Positions 41,224-49,647 of a DNA stretch of 64,000 nucleotides are shown here, in pieces. The stretch covers positions 677,001 through 741,000 of the forward strand of contig NZ_CP136856.1 of the NCBI RefSeq assembly GCF_033807535.1, given 5' to 3'. A model generated the notes under the pieces. That model searched no databases. It saw only the letters and a program-made list of their open reading frames with translations, and was not told the DNA's origin. Both the position numbers and the translations under genes were made by a program. Position 1 is the stretch's first letter, and every line of letters begins with the position of its first letter. The DNA comes from Oceanisphaera sp. IT1-181. Lineage in GTDB: Bacteria > Pseudomonadota > Gammaproteobacteria > Enterobacterales > Aeromonadaceae.

Positions 41224-42162
41224 ATGAGTACTAAACCGCTCGCAATATTTTTAATGGGCCCTACGGCGTCCGGTAAAACTAGCCTCGCCATGGAGCTGTG
41301 CCAGCAATTGTCCTGCGAGTTGATCAGCGTCGACTCAGCGCTGGTATATAAAGGCATGAATATTGGTACGGCTAAGCCGACCGCAGCGGAACAAGCACTG
41401 GCGCCGCATCGCTTGATTGATTTAATTGAACCCGATGAAGCCTATTCGGCGGCGGACTTTAGACATGATGCGCTAGCTGCCATGGCTGAAATCACCGCGG
41501 CGGGGCGTATTCCGCTGTTAGTGGGCGGCACCATGCTCTACTTCAAGGCCTTGCTAGAAGGATTATCGCCCCTGCCAAGTGCTAATCCTGAGATCCGCGC
41601 ACAGATTGAAGTGCAAGCACAGTTGCAGGGCTGGGAGGCGCTGCATCAAGAGCTGGCTGAGATTGACCCGGTGGCGGCGGCGCGTATTCACCCTAATGAT
41701 CCGCAGCGAATCTCCCGCGCATTAGAAGTTTTTCGCATTTCTGGGTGCACGCTAACAGAATTAACGCAGCATAAGGGTGATCCCTTACCTTACAAAGTGT
41801 TACAGTTTGCCATTGCGCCCACCGATCGTGGTGAACTGCATAAGCGGATTGATGCACGTTTTCTACAGATGTTGGCTGAAGGCTTTGAACAAGAGGTTCG
41901 AGGTTTGTATGAGCGCGGCGATTTACATCCCGATTTGCCCTCTATTCGCTGCGTGGGTTATCGGCAAATGTGGGATTACCTGAGCGGTGTAGTCGGCTAT
42001 GATGAAATGGTGGCGCGGGGGCAGGCTGCCACGCGCCAGCTGGCGAAACGCCAGCTTACTTGGCTGAGAGGCTGGCCAGAGGTGTGCTGGTTAGATACCC
42101 ACAATACCTTGCTGGCTCAGGATGTAATAGCACAGATAAAAGCCGTAAATAACGACCAATAA
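41224..42162 (+). CDS. miaA: tRNA dimethylallyltransferase MiaA
   Basis: 312 residues (E. coli 316). P-loop GPTASGKTS (12-20), SVDSALVYKGMNIGTAKP, and VGGTMLYFKALLEG are family motifs. It transfers a dimethylallyl group to A37 of UNN-reading tRNAs. It is the gene before hfq; in E. coli hfq promoters lie inside miaA, which I could not confirm here. The 53-bp gap to hfq holds an A-rich repetitive leader. Confidence 0.97.
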   Translation: MSTKPLAIFLMGPTASGKTSLAMELCQQLSCELISVDSALVYKGMNIGTAKPTAAEQALAPHRLIDLIEPDEAYSAADFRHDALAAMAEITAAGRIPLLVGGTMLYFKALLEGLSPLPSANPEIRAQIEVQAQLQGWEALHQELAEIDPVAAARIHPNDPQRISRALEVFRISGCTLTELTQHKGDPLPYKVLQFAIAPTDRGELHKRIDARFLQMLAEGFEQEVRGLYERGDLHPDLPSIRCVGYRQMWDYLSGVVGYDEMVARGQAATRQLAKRQLTWLRGWPEVCWLDTHNTLLAQDVIAQIKAVNNDQ

Positions 42163-42164
42163 AA

Positions 42165-42212
42165 ACAGACAACAACAATAACAACACTCATAACGATAAA
42201 GATAAGGATAAC
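42165..42212 (+). promoter_or_regulatory. A-rich ARN-repeat leader of hfq
   Basis: The leader between miaA and hfq is built of AAC, AAT, AAA and ATA triplets (ACAACAACAATAACAAC and onward), with an AAGGATAAC ribosome-binding region. A-R-N triplets are the preferred ligand of the Hfq distal face. Hfq represses its own translation in E. coli, so this is a plausible autoregulatory site. Inference. Confidence 0.45.
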
Positions 42213-42215
42213 ATT

Positions 42216-42470
42216 ATGGCTAAGGGACAATCTTTGCAGGACCCATTTTTGAATGCGCTGCGTCGTGAACGGGTCCCGGTCTCTATTTATCTAGTCAATG
42301 GCATTAAGCTACAAGGACAAGTAGAGTCATTTGATCAATTCGTTATCTTACTGAAAAATACCGTCAGCCAGATGGTCTATAAGCACGCTATTTCGACTGT
42401 GGTGCCTGCCCGACCGGTGCAAATGACACCCAGCGCCGACGAACCTGCGAGCGAGCAGCAACCCGATTGA
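42216..42470 (+). CDS. hfq: RNA chaperone Hfq
   Basis: 84 residues (E. coli 102, with the difference in the disordered C-terminal tail). Sm1 and Sm2 motifs are complete: SIYLVNGIKLQGQVESFDQF and YKHAISTVVP; the MAKGQSLQDPFLNALRRERV start is canonical. It forms a hexameric ring that pairs small RNAs with mRNAs. The tail after VVPARPV is short and acidic (TPSADEPASEQQPD). It lies in the conserved miaA-hfq-hflX order. Confidence 0.98.
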   Translation: MAKGQSLQDPFLNALRRERVPVSIYLVNGIKLQGQVESFDQFVILLKNTVSQMVYKHAISTVVPARPVQMTPSADEPASEQQPD

Positions 42471-42545
42471 ATTTAAGCAAACTCAGCCTGCAGGTAGCGT
42501 TTGGCTTGGCTGTTAATGTCGACTTCATGTTAGGGAGTACGCAAC

Positions 42546-43892
42546 TTGTTTGAGCGTGATGAAAGCAGCGAGACTGCTATTCTGGTGCACATTAATTTTG
42601 ATAATGATAAAGAACGTGAAGATCTCGAAGAGCTGGAATTATTGGTCGACTCTGCGGGAGTCGAGCGCATCGGTCTGTTAACCGGCAGTCGTGCTTCCCC
42701 GCAAGCCAAATTATTTATTGGCTCGGGTAAGATAGATGAGTTGGCCGCATTGGTGCAGATGCTGAATGCGGATGTGGTGATTTTTAATCATCCCCTCAGC
42801 GCATCGCAAGAGCGCAACATAGAGCGCGTGATCAACTGTCGAGTGCTCAATCGCACTGGGCTTATTTTGGATATTTTTGCCCAGCGTGCGCGTACTCACG
42901 AAGGTAAGCTGCAAGTCGAATTGGCTCAGCTTAGCCATATGTCGACGCGCTTGGTGGGTGGGCGTGCAGAGCTTGGGCGCCAAAAAGGCGGCATTGGTTT
43001 GCGCGGACCCGGTGAAATGCAGCTGGAAACTGACCGTCGCTTGTTGCGTGAGCGCATTAAACTCATTCAAAAGCGCCTAGATAAAGTAGCACGCCAGCGT
43101 GAGCAGGGGCGTCGAGCACGCAAGCGTAATGCGATTCCTACCGTGTCTTTGGTGGGCTATACCAACGCCGGCAAGTCGACGTTATTTAATCGCCTGACTG
43201 ATGCCAACGTGTATGCGGCAGACCAATTGTTTGCCACCCTAGACCCGACGTTGCGCAAGATTGAATTGCCGGATGCGGGCCCTGCGGTGTTAGCCGATAC
43301 GGTGGGCTTTATTCGTCATTTGCCCCACGACTTGATTGCGGCTTTTAAGGCCACACTGCAAGAAACCCGTGATGCGGATTTATTGCTGCATGTGGTGGAT
43401 TGCTTTGATGAGCAAATGAACGAAAATATCGATGAAGTAAATTCGGTACTTGAGCAAATAGAGGCCGACCATGTGCCCGTGCTCATGGTATTCAATAAGA
43501 TAGATAAGTTAGATAATACGCCCCCGCGTCTTGAGCTAAACGAGGCGGGTTTGCCGCGCGCGGTGTGGCTCTCGGCGCAAAACAATCAAGGTATCGAGTA
43601 TTTGCTTGATGCCCTAAACCAATTGCTGGCCGGAGTCTTGGTCGAGCATAGATTAATCTTGCCGCCTACGGCGTCTAAGCTGCGCAGTCGCTTATATGCA
43701 CTTAACGGCGTGGTAAATGAGACTTTTGGTGAGCAGGGTGAGTTTGTAGTGGATATTCGGTTACAGCAGGCAGATTGGCAGCGCTTGTTGAAACAGGAAA
43801 ATGAGCCGTTAGAGCGCTTTATAAGCGATGAATTGCTTGATAAAGTTACTTTTATAAATCAGAAAGACGGAGAGACAAATGGCTTGGAATGA
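42546..43892 (+). CDS. hflX: ribosome-splitting GTPase HflX
   Basis: 448 residues (E. coli 426). N-terminal HflX domain (about 1-190; GGIGLRGPGEMQLETDRR near 155-172) followed by an Obg-type GTPase: GYTNAGKST (P-loop), DTVGF (G3), NKID (G4). It splits stalled 70S ribosomes, notably after heat stress. The start is TTG at 42546 with AGGGAG about 8 nt upstream; no in-frame ATG lies nearby, and the residues after it (FERDES) align with the family start. It overlaps hflK by 14 bp. Confidence 0.95.
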   Translation: MFERDESSETAILVHINFDNDKEREDLEELELLVDSAGVERIGLLTGSRASPQAKLFIGSGKIDELAALVQMLNADVVIFNHPLSASQERNIERVINCRVLNRTGLILDIFAQRARTHEGKLQVELAQLSHMSTRLVGGRAELGRQKGGIGLRGPGEMQLETDRRLLRERIKLIQKRLDKVARQREQGRRARKRNAIPTVSLVGYTNAGKSTLFNRLTDANVYAADQLFATLDPTLRKIELPDAGPAVLADTVGFIRHLPHDLIAAFKATLQETRDADLLLHVVDCFDEQMNENIDEVNSVLEQIEADHVPVLMVFNKIDKLDNTPPRLELNEAGLPRAVWLSAQNNQGIEYLLDALNQLLAGVLVEHRLILPPTASKLRSRLYALNGVVNETFGEQGEFVVDIRLQQADWQRLLKQENEPLERFISDELLDKVTFINQKDGETNGLE

Positions 43893-45051
43893 GCCTGGAA
43901 ATGGTGGCAAAGACCGTGACCCTTGGGGGAATAACGGTAAGCAGCAAGGTCCGCCAGATCTGGATCAGGTAATTCGAAACCTGAGAAATAAGTTCGGTGG
44001 TTTACTCGGCAAACGCAGCTCTGACTCCGGTAACGGAGGCGACTTCGGCTCTTTTGCTGTGGTCATTGCTTTGGTTGTTGCCCTAGTGGTGTGGGTAGTC
44101 AGCGGTTTCTATACTATCGGCGAAGCTCAGCGTGGTGTGGTGCTGCGGTTTGGTAATTATTACCAAACCGTAGAGCCAGGCTTAAGCTGGAAAGCGACCT
44201 TTATCGACCGAGTATTTCCGGTGGATGTGGAGTCGGTGCGCTCACAACCTGCGTCTGGCTTTATGCTGACTGAAGACGAAAACTTGGTGCGCGTGGAGAT
44301 GGAAGTGCAGTATCGCGTGATCGAACCTCGCGACTATCTGTTTAACGTCACTAACGCCGACGACAGTTTGCATCAGGCTCTCGACAGTGCGCTGCGCTTT
44401 GTGGTGGGTCACAGCACCATGGATGACGTGCTGACCACTGGCCGTGATGGTGTGCGTCAAGCAACCCGTGAATTACTCGAAAGCATTATCGAACCTTATG
44501 ATCTGGGTTTATCGATAGTGGATCTGAACTTTTTGCCGGCACGTCCGCCGGAAGAAGTAAAAGATGCCTTCGATGATGCGATCGCCGCTCAAGAAGACGA
44601 ACAACGCTTTATTCGTGAAGCCGAAGCTTATGACCGTGAAATTCGGCCTAAGGCTCGAGGCCAAGCGAAGCGTCTGCTGCAAGAAGCTGAAGGTTATAAA
44701 GAGCAGATTGCGCTGCGTGCCGAAGGTGAAGTGGCACGATTCCGCCAGTTGTTACCGCAATATCAGCAGGAGCCTGAGTTGATGCGCCAACGTATTTATC
44801 TTGAGACCATGGAAGAGATTTATTCCAAGGTGAACAAGGTGATTGTTGATACGCCGGAAGGAAGCAGCAACCTGATGTATCTGCCGTTGGACAAGTTGGT
44901 TGAACAAAACGCCAGTCGTAAAACAGTGGTAGACCCGAATATTATTACCTCGGATTATATCAATGGCTTACAAAAGGCAGCGGGTTCAGACAGCGGTCAA
45001 ACCGGATCCGGTGCTGAGCAAGGCACTATTCGTCCAACAGGGAGAAACTAA
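43879..45051 (+). CDS. hflK: FtsH protease modulator HflK
   Basis: 390 residues. N-terminal Gly/Asn/Asp-rich cytosolic segment (1-50), one membrane helix (about 55-77, SFAVVIALVVALVVWVVSG), and a periplasmic SPFH/prohibitin domain (about 80-330) with a long helical region. The Gln/Gly-rich C-terminus is variable. HflK and HflC form a large ring enclosing FtsH and regulate its proteolysis of membrane proteins. Its start lies inside the hflX end, and hflC follows after 3 nt. Confidence 0.96.
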   Translation: MAWNEPGNGGKDRDPWGNNGKQQGPPDLDQVIRNLRNKFGGLLGKRSSDSGNGGDFGSFAVVIALVVALVVWVVSGFYTIGEAQRGVVLRFGNYYQTVEPGLSWKATFIDRVFPVDVESVRSQPASGFMLTEDENLVRVEMEVQYRVIEPRDYLFNVTNADDSLHQALDSALRFVVGHSTMDDVLTTGRDGVRQATRELLESIIEPYDLGLSIVDLNFLPARPPEEVKDAFDDAIAAQEDEQRFIREAEAYDREIRPKARGQAKRLLQEAEGYKEQIALRAEGEVARFRQLLPQYQQEPELMRQRIYLETMEEIYSKVNKVIVDTPEGSSNLMYLPLDKLVEQNASRKTVVDPNIITSDYINGLQKAAGSDSGQTGSGAEQGTIRPTGRN

Positions 45052-45054
45052 GCC

Positions 45055-45945
45055 ATGAGAAAAGGTTTATTGGTTATTGTTGCCCTGATTGCCATCATTT
45101 TTTATGCCTCGGTATTCGTGGTAGTGGAAGGTGAGCGCGGTATAGTGCTGCAATTTGGCAAAGTAAAACGTGAGCAAGGTACTGAGCTGCCGACGCTTTA
45201 TGGGCCAGGCCTGCACTTTAAAGTGCCGATGATAGATCAAGTTCGTAAGCTAGATGCGCGTTTACAGACGCTAGATGATCAAGCTGATCGCTTTATCACC
45301 TCGGAGAAGAAAGACTTAATCATCGACTCCTACGTGAAATGGCGTATCGACAACTTTGCTACTTATTATCTGGCCACGGGTGGTGGTAATCGTCTGCAAG
45401 CAGAAAACCTGTTACGCCGTCGTATTAACAACAGCCTGCGTTCAGAAATTGGTAACTTGACCATTCGTGAAATCGTGTCCGGTAAACGGGGCGAAGTCAT
45501 GGAAGCGGCGTTGCGCAATCAGTTGGAGTCGTCTGCTGATTTAGGTATAAAAGTGGTGGATGTACGGATCAAGCAGATTAACCTGCCGACCGAAATCTCT
45601 ACTTCTATCTATCAGCGGATGCGTGCTGAGCGTGCCGCTGTGGCCCGTGAGCACAGGTCTCAAGGCCGTGAGCAGGCGGAAATTATCAAGGCGAAGGCCG
45701 ATCGTGACGTAACCGTTATGATTGCTGACGCTCAGCGTAATAGCCGTACCTTACGCGGTGAAGGTGATGCATCAGCAGCTAAGATTTACGCGGATGCCTA
45801 TTCAGCTGACCCAGAATTTTTCAGCTTTATTCGTAGCCTCGAAGCCTATCGTAAAAGCTTTGAACATGGCGGTGACTTGATGGTGTTGAAGCCGGACGGA
45901 GATTTCTTCCGCTTCCTGAAAGATCCATCAGGGAAAGCTCAGTAA
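45055..45945 (+). CDS. hflC: FtsH protease modulator HflC
   Basis: 296 residues. One N-terminal membrane helix (about 3-24), then an SPFH domain (VVEGERGIVLQFGKV near 24-38) and a long Arg/Glu/Ala-rich helix (RMRAERAAVAREHRSQGREQ) ending with the ELP-like EAYRKSF and the C-terminal domain. It is the partner of HflK in the FtsH holo-complex and last gene of the amiB-to-hflC run. A terminator follows 28 bp after the stop. Confidence 0.97.
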   Translation: MRKGLLVIVALIAIIFYASVFVVVEGERGIVLQFGKVKREQGTELPTLYGPGLHFKVPMIDQVRKLDARLQTLDDQADRFITSEKKDLIIDSYVKWRIDNFATYYLATGGGNRLQAENLLRRRINNSLRSEIGNLTIREIVSGKRGEVMEAALRNQLESSADLGIKVVDVRIKQINLPTEISTSIYQRMRAERAAVAREHRSQGREQAEIIKAKADRDVTVMIADAQRNSRTLRGEGDASAAKIYADAYSADPEFFSFIRSLEAYRKSFEHGGDLMVLKPDGDFFRFLKDPSGKAQ

Positions 45946-45972
45946 CATCGAATAAGCACGTTTAGTCAAACC

Positions 45973-45996
45973 AAGCCCGGTTCGCCGGGCTTTTTT
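45973..45996 (+). terminator. rho-independent terminator of hflC
   Basis: Stem AAGCCCGG/CCGGGCTT with the stable TTCG tetraloop and six T. Confidence 0.92.
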
Positions 45997-46160
45997 ATGT
46001 GTTACCGTAAGTCGATAAAAAAGTGCTGGTTGTCTTTAGCTGATGGCTGACAGCTTATCGTTTAACGTCGGTTTTGTTTTATTGGCATTACTTTATTTCG
46101 ACTCTGGTCAAAATTTGATAGACTCGGTTTTTAATAACTTAACAGTTAGTGAAAGGAAAA

Positions 46161-47477
46161 ATGGGACAAAACGTTGTTGTACTCGGCACCCAATGGGGTG
46201 ATGAAGGCAAGGGGAAGGTTGTAGACCTTCTGACTAATAGAGCCCGTTATGTAGTTCGCTATCAAGGCGGCCATAACGCGGGTCATACTCTTGTTATCGA
46301 CGGTGAAAAAACCGTTCTCCACCTTATTCCATCAGGTATTTTACGTGACAACTGCCTGTGCATTATTGCCAACGGTGTAGTGTTGTCGCCGGAAGCTTTG
46401 CTAAAGGAAATGGCCGGTTTGGAAGCCCGCGGTGTGCCAGTGCGCGAGCGTTTGGTACTCAGCGAAGCTTGCCCGCTGATCCTGCAATACCATGTGGCCA
46501 TGGACCAAGCACGAGAAATCGCGCGCGGTGCTAATGCCATTGGTACTACAGGTCGTGGTATTGGCCCTGCCTATGAAGACAAAGTAGCACGCCGCGGTTT
46601 GCGCGTCGGCGACCTTGCCAACATGGACACCTTTGCCGTTAAGTTGAAAGAAATTGTAGAATATTACAACTTCCAGTTAACCGGTTTTTACGGTGTAGAA
46701 GCGGTTTCTTATGAAACGGTATTAGAAGAAGCCAAAGGCTACGCCGAGCTGCTGACTAGCATGGTTATCGATGTGACCAACGTGCTGGATATTGCCCGTA
46801 AAAACGGTGATAAAATCATGTTTGAAGGTGCCCAAGGCACTCTGCTGGACATTGACCACGGTACTTATCCGTTTGTGACCTCATCTAATACCACTGCTGG
46901 CGGCGTGGCTACTGGCTCAGGTTTTGGTCCCCGTCACATTGATTATGTGTTGGGCATCATCAAAGCTTATGCCACTCGCGTAGGCTCAGGTCCTTTCCCG
47001 ACCGAATTGTACGACGGTCAAGAGAAGCTGGATGAAGTCGGCAAACACCTAGGTACAGTGGGCCATGAATTTGGTGCTACTACCGGTCGTTTACGTCGTA
47101 CCGGCTGGTTGGACTTGGTGGCCGTTAAGCGTGCCATTCAAGTGAACTCCATTTCTGGTTTCTGCTTAACCAAGCTAGATGTATTGGATGGTTTGAAAGA
47201 GCTGAAAATCTGTGTGGGCTACCAAATGCCAGACGGTTCAATCAAGGATGTGCCTCCGATGGCCGCCGAAGATTATGATACCGTTGTTCCTGTGTATGAG
47301 ATTATGCCAGGCTGGAGCGATAACACTGTAGGTGTGGTCACCCTTGAAGGTTTGCCACAAGCGGCGCGCAATTACATTAAGCGCATCGAAGAGCTAACCG
47401 GTGTGCCGATTGATATTATTTCTACCGGCCCGGATCGTGATGAGACCATGATTTTGCGTCATCCTTTTGATGCTTAA
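46161..47477 (+). CDS. purA: adenylosuccinate synthetase
   Basis: 438 residues (E. coli 432). The GTP-binding motif GDEGKGK (13-19), the IMP-binding region with GRGIGPAYEDK, and TSSNTTAGGVATGSG are all present. It makes adenylosuccinate from IMP, aspartate and GTP, the first step from IMP to AMP. I chose ATG 46161, with AAAGGA close upstream and the invariant MGxNVVVLGTQWGDEG start. A GTG four codons earlier is in frame. It is a single gene with a strong terminator, following hflC as in E. coli (nsrR and others absent). Confidence 0.97.
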   Translation: MGQNVVVLGTQWGDEGKGKVVDLLTNRARYVVRYQGGHNAGHTLVIDGEKTVLHLIPSGILRDNCLCIIANGVVLSPEALLKEMAGLEARGVPVRERLVLSEACPLILQYHVAMDQAREIARGANAIGTTGRGIGPAYEDKVARRGLRVGDLANMDTFAVKLKEIVEYYNFQLTGFYGVEAVSYETVLEEAKGYAELLTSMVIDVTNVLDIARKNGDKIMFEGAQGTLLDIDHGTYPFVTSSNTTAGGVATGSGFGPRHIDYVLGIIKAYATRVGSGPFPTELYDGQEKLDEVGKHLGTVGHEFGATTGRLRRTGWLDLVAVKRAIQVNSISGFCLTKLDVLDGLKELKICVGYQMPDGSIKDVPPMAAEDYDTVVPVYEIMPGWSDNTVGVVTLEGLPQAARNYIKRIEELTGVPIDIISTGPDRDETMILRHPFDA

Positions 47478-47497
47478 TCGTTAGGTTTATCCATATA

Positions 47498-47529
47498 AAA
47501 AACGCCAGCTTATTGAGCTGGCGTTTTTG
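47498..47529 (+). terminator. rho-independent terminator of purA
   Basis: Stem AAACGCCAGCT/AGCTGGCGTTT with loop TATTG and five T. Confidence 0.93.
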
Positions 47530-47536
47530 TTTTTAA

Positions 47537-47727
47537 CGTAAGGGGTAAAGGGTGAGGAGGGAGATGAAAAACACCTAACCTTCAGATCTAGGTGTTTTAG
47601 CCGTCTTCCTGACGCACGTCAGGATCTCGCTTTTCTTAAGTACTAGATACCGAGGCAAGCCCAGCATAAAGAAAACACACCGAGCATGCAGATATCCAGT
47701 TTTACCCCTCACACTTTACTATTCACA
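47537..47727. repeat. GTGAGG heptamer inverted element, copy 5, with nested hairpins
   Basis: Between converging purA and ispB. Left arm GTAAGGG, GTAAAGG, GTGAGGA, GGGAGAT (from 47539). The right arm at 47702-47727 has CCCTCAC, ACTTTAC and TATTCAC units, ending 3 bp before the ispB stop. The 130-bp interior contains two further hairpins: AAAACACCTA/TAGGTGTTTT (47568-47599) and CCTGACG-CA-CGTCAGG (47609-47624). Confidence 0.65.
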
Positions 47728-47730
47728 TAA

Positions 47731-48705
47731 TCAGCTGCTACGTTCTACTGCCATATGAGCCAGATCGATCAGCGCTTGTTTGTGATCCGAGTCGGGCAAG
47801 ATGCTTAAACTGTCGATGGCTTTTTGTGCTTCAAGCTCGGCTTGTTGCTGGCTGTATTCCAGCGCTTGGGTATCGGCCAAGATGGCCATGATCTCTTCGA
47901 GATGATCCATACCGGTACGATTAGCAATAGCATCACGAATACGCTCGCGTTGCGCCGCGCTGCCCACCTCCATGGCACGCAGCAGGGGCAAGGTAGGCTT
48001 ACCCTCGGCCAAGTCGTCACCGACGTTCTTGCCCATGTCCTCGCTGTCTGAGCTGTAGTCCATGATGTCGTCAACCAGTTGGAAGGCGGTGCCCAAATAT
48101 TTACCGTAATCCAGCATGGCTTGTTCAACGTCAGGCGCTTGGTGGGTAAGCACCGCGGCCAAGCGGGTGGCCGCTTCAAATAACTTGGCGGTCTTGCAGT
48201 AAATCACCTGCATATAGCTGTCTTGGGTGGTGTCGGGGTCGTTACAGTTCATTAACTGCAGCACTTCACCTTCGGCAATAATATTGGTAGCGTCGCTTAA
48301 GATATGCATGATTTTCATGTTATCCAGTTCAGTCATCATCTGAAAGGCGCGAGTATAAAGAAAGTCGCCGACCAAAACGCTGGCTGCATTGCCAAATAAG
48401 GCGTTGGCAGTATCGCGGCCACGGCGCAAGTCTGACTCATCGACCACGTCATCGTGCAGCAGCGTCGCGGTGTGAATAAACTCGATAATGGCGGCCAAGG
48501 TAATGTGCGCATCACCCTCGTAACCTAAGGCGCGTGCGGCCAATACGGTGAGTTGGGGGCGCATACGCTTGCCGCCAGCACCCACTATATAGAAGCCCAG
48601 TTGATTAATGAGCGCCACGTCTGATTGCAGTCGTGAGCTGATTAAATCGTTCACCGATTGCATATCTTGCTCGGTCAATTGTTTTATTTTATTCATATTT
48701 ACCAT
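47731..48705 (-). CDS. ispB: octaprenyl diphosphate synthase IspB
   Basis: 324 residues from ATG 48705 (E. coli 323). A trans-polyprenyl synthase with both aspartate-rich motifs: LLHDDVVDES (first) and LVDDIMDYSSD (second), plus GKRMRPQLTVL. It makes the C40 (or similar) side chain of ubiquinone and menaquinone; the chain length cannot be read with certainty. In-frame ATG codons at 48720, 48705 and 48696 all lack a good ribosome site. 48705 gives the family length. It is divergent from rplU, the usual arrangement. Confidence 0.95.
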   Translation of the reverse strand: MVNMNKIKQLTEQDMQSVNDLISSRLQSDVALINQLGFYIVGAGGKRMRPQLTVLAARALGYEGDAHITLAAIIEFIHTATLLHDDVVDESDLRRGRDTANALFGNAASVLVGDFLYTRAFQMMTELDNMKIMHILSDATNIIAEGEVLQLMNCNDPDTTQDSYMQVIYCKTAKLFEAATRLAAVLTHQAPDVEQAMLDYGKYLGTAFQLVDDIMDYSSDSEDMGKNVGDDLAEGKPTLPLLRAMEVGSAAQRERIRDAIANRTGMDHLEEIMAILADTQALEYSQQQAELEAQKAIDSLSILPDSDHKQALIDLAHMAVERSS

Positions 48706-48838
48706 AAATTTGTAAGCCAAACGACGCCGTCAACAGCCACTGATGCTGGGATTTTACACTATTTACCATAGGGATAAAGCCGACAAGCTCGCCTTTGCAA
48801 GCTTGTGCGATAAGACTGATTTTTTTATGTCTGCACTC

Positions 48839-48867
48839 TTGTCTCGCTCTATCAATCTGCGTACAAT
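48839..48867 (+). promoter_or_regulatory. sigma-70 promoter of rplU-rpmA
   Basis: TTGTCT (48839-48844), a 17-bp spacer and TACAAT (48862-48867), about 75 bp before rplU. The leader contains the CACACCCCTTTGAGG stretch common before ribosomal genes. Consensus-based. Confidence 0.6.
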
Positions 48868-48941
48868 ACGCGACCATTGTAGAACAGTTTTAGTGCACAC
48901 CCCTTTGAGGGTAAAAGTGCCAATAATTCGGAGTTAAAATC

Positions 48942-49253
48942 ATGTACGCGGTAATCCAAAGCGGCGGAAAACAGCACCGTGTAACCGAAGGTCTGGTAAT
49001 TCGTCTAGAGAAATTAGACGTTGAAACTGGCGCATCTGTCGAATTCGACAAAGTGCTTATGGTTGCTCAAGGTGAAGATGTTAAAGTTGGTGTTCCTTAC
49101 ATCGACGGTAGCACAGTAACAGCTGAAGTCGTAGCTCACGGTCGTGGCAAAAAAGTCAAGATCGTTAAGTTCCGTCGTCGTAAGCACTCACGCAAACAGC
49201 AAGGTCATCGTCAGTGGTTCACTGAAGTTAAGATCACGGCTATCAGCGCTTAA
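48942..49253 (+). CDS. rplU: 50S ribosomal protein L21
   Basis: 103 residues, standard length. MYAVIQSGGKQHRVTEG start and the C-terminal basic KFRRRKHSRKQQGHRQ signature are present. It binds 23S rRNA in the large subunit. It is first in an rplU-rpmA-obgE unit, with rpmA 17 bp downstream. Codon use is highly biased. Confidence 0.99.
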   Translation: MYAVIQSGGKQHRVTEGLVIRLEKLDVETGASVEFDKVLMVAQGEDVKVGVPYIDGSTVTAEVVAHGRGKKVKIVKFRRRKHSRKQQGHRQWFTEVKITAISA

Positions 49254-49270
49254 TATAGGAGTTCAGTTCC

Positions 49271-49528
49271 ATGGCATCGAAAAAAGCAGGCGGCTCAACT
49301 CGTAACGGTCGCGATTCAGAAAGTAAACGTCTTGGTGTTAAGCGTTTTGGTGGTGAAAATGTCTTGGCGGGCAACATCATCGTTCGTCAGCGCGGCACTC
49401 GCTTCCACGCCGGCGTTAACGTAGGTTTGGGCAAAGACCACACTTTATTCGCCACTGCCTCTGGCAAGGTGAAGTTTGAAGTTAAAGGTCCAAACAACCG
49501 TAAGTTCGTAAGCATTGAAGCTGAGTAA
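49271..49528 (+). CDS. rpmA: 50S ribosomal protein L27
   Basis: 85 residues. MASKKAGGSTRNGRDSESKR start (N-terminal tail reaching the peptidyl-transferase centre), KRFGGENVLAGNIIVRQRGT and HTLFATASGKV are canonical. GGAG lies 12 nt before the ATG. A rho-independent terminator separates it from obgE, so obgE may have its own promoter or depend on read-through. Confidence 0.99.
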   Translation: MASKKAGGSTRNGRDSESKRLGVKRFGGENVLAGNIIVRQRGTRFHAGVNVGLGKDHTLFATASGKVKFEVKGPNNRKFVSIEAE

Positions 49529-49544
49529 GCATCAAGGCTGAACT

Positions 49545-49575
49545 AAAAAAGCCCCGCCCATCGGCGGGGCTTTTT
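49545..49575 (+). terminator. rho-independent terminator of rpmA
   Basis: Stem AGCCCCGCC/GGCGGGGCT with loop CATC, A6 before and five T after. Confidence 0.93.
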
Positions 49576-49647
49576 GCTTTATAAAAAGCACGTTCGGTGC
49601 TGAAACCAGATACACTGGAGTCAGTGCACGAATGGGAGATTAATGTA

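Noticed and set aside
47568..47624. Two hairpins between purA and ispB as an integron attC or phage att site
   Set aside because: There is no integrase, no RYYYAAC core sequence and no flanking direct repeats; they look like part of the intergenic repeat structure.
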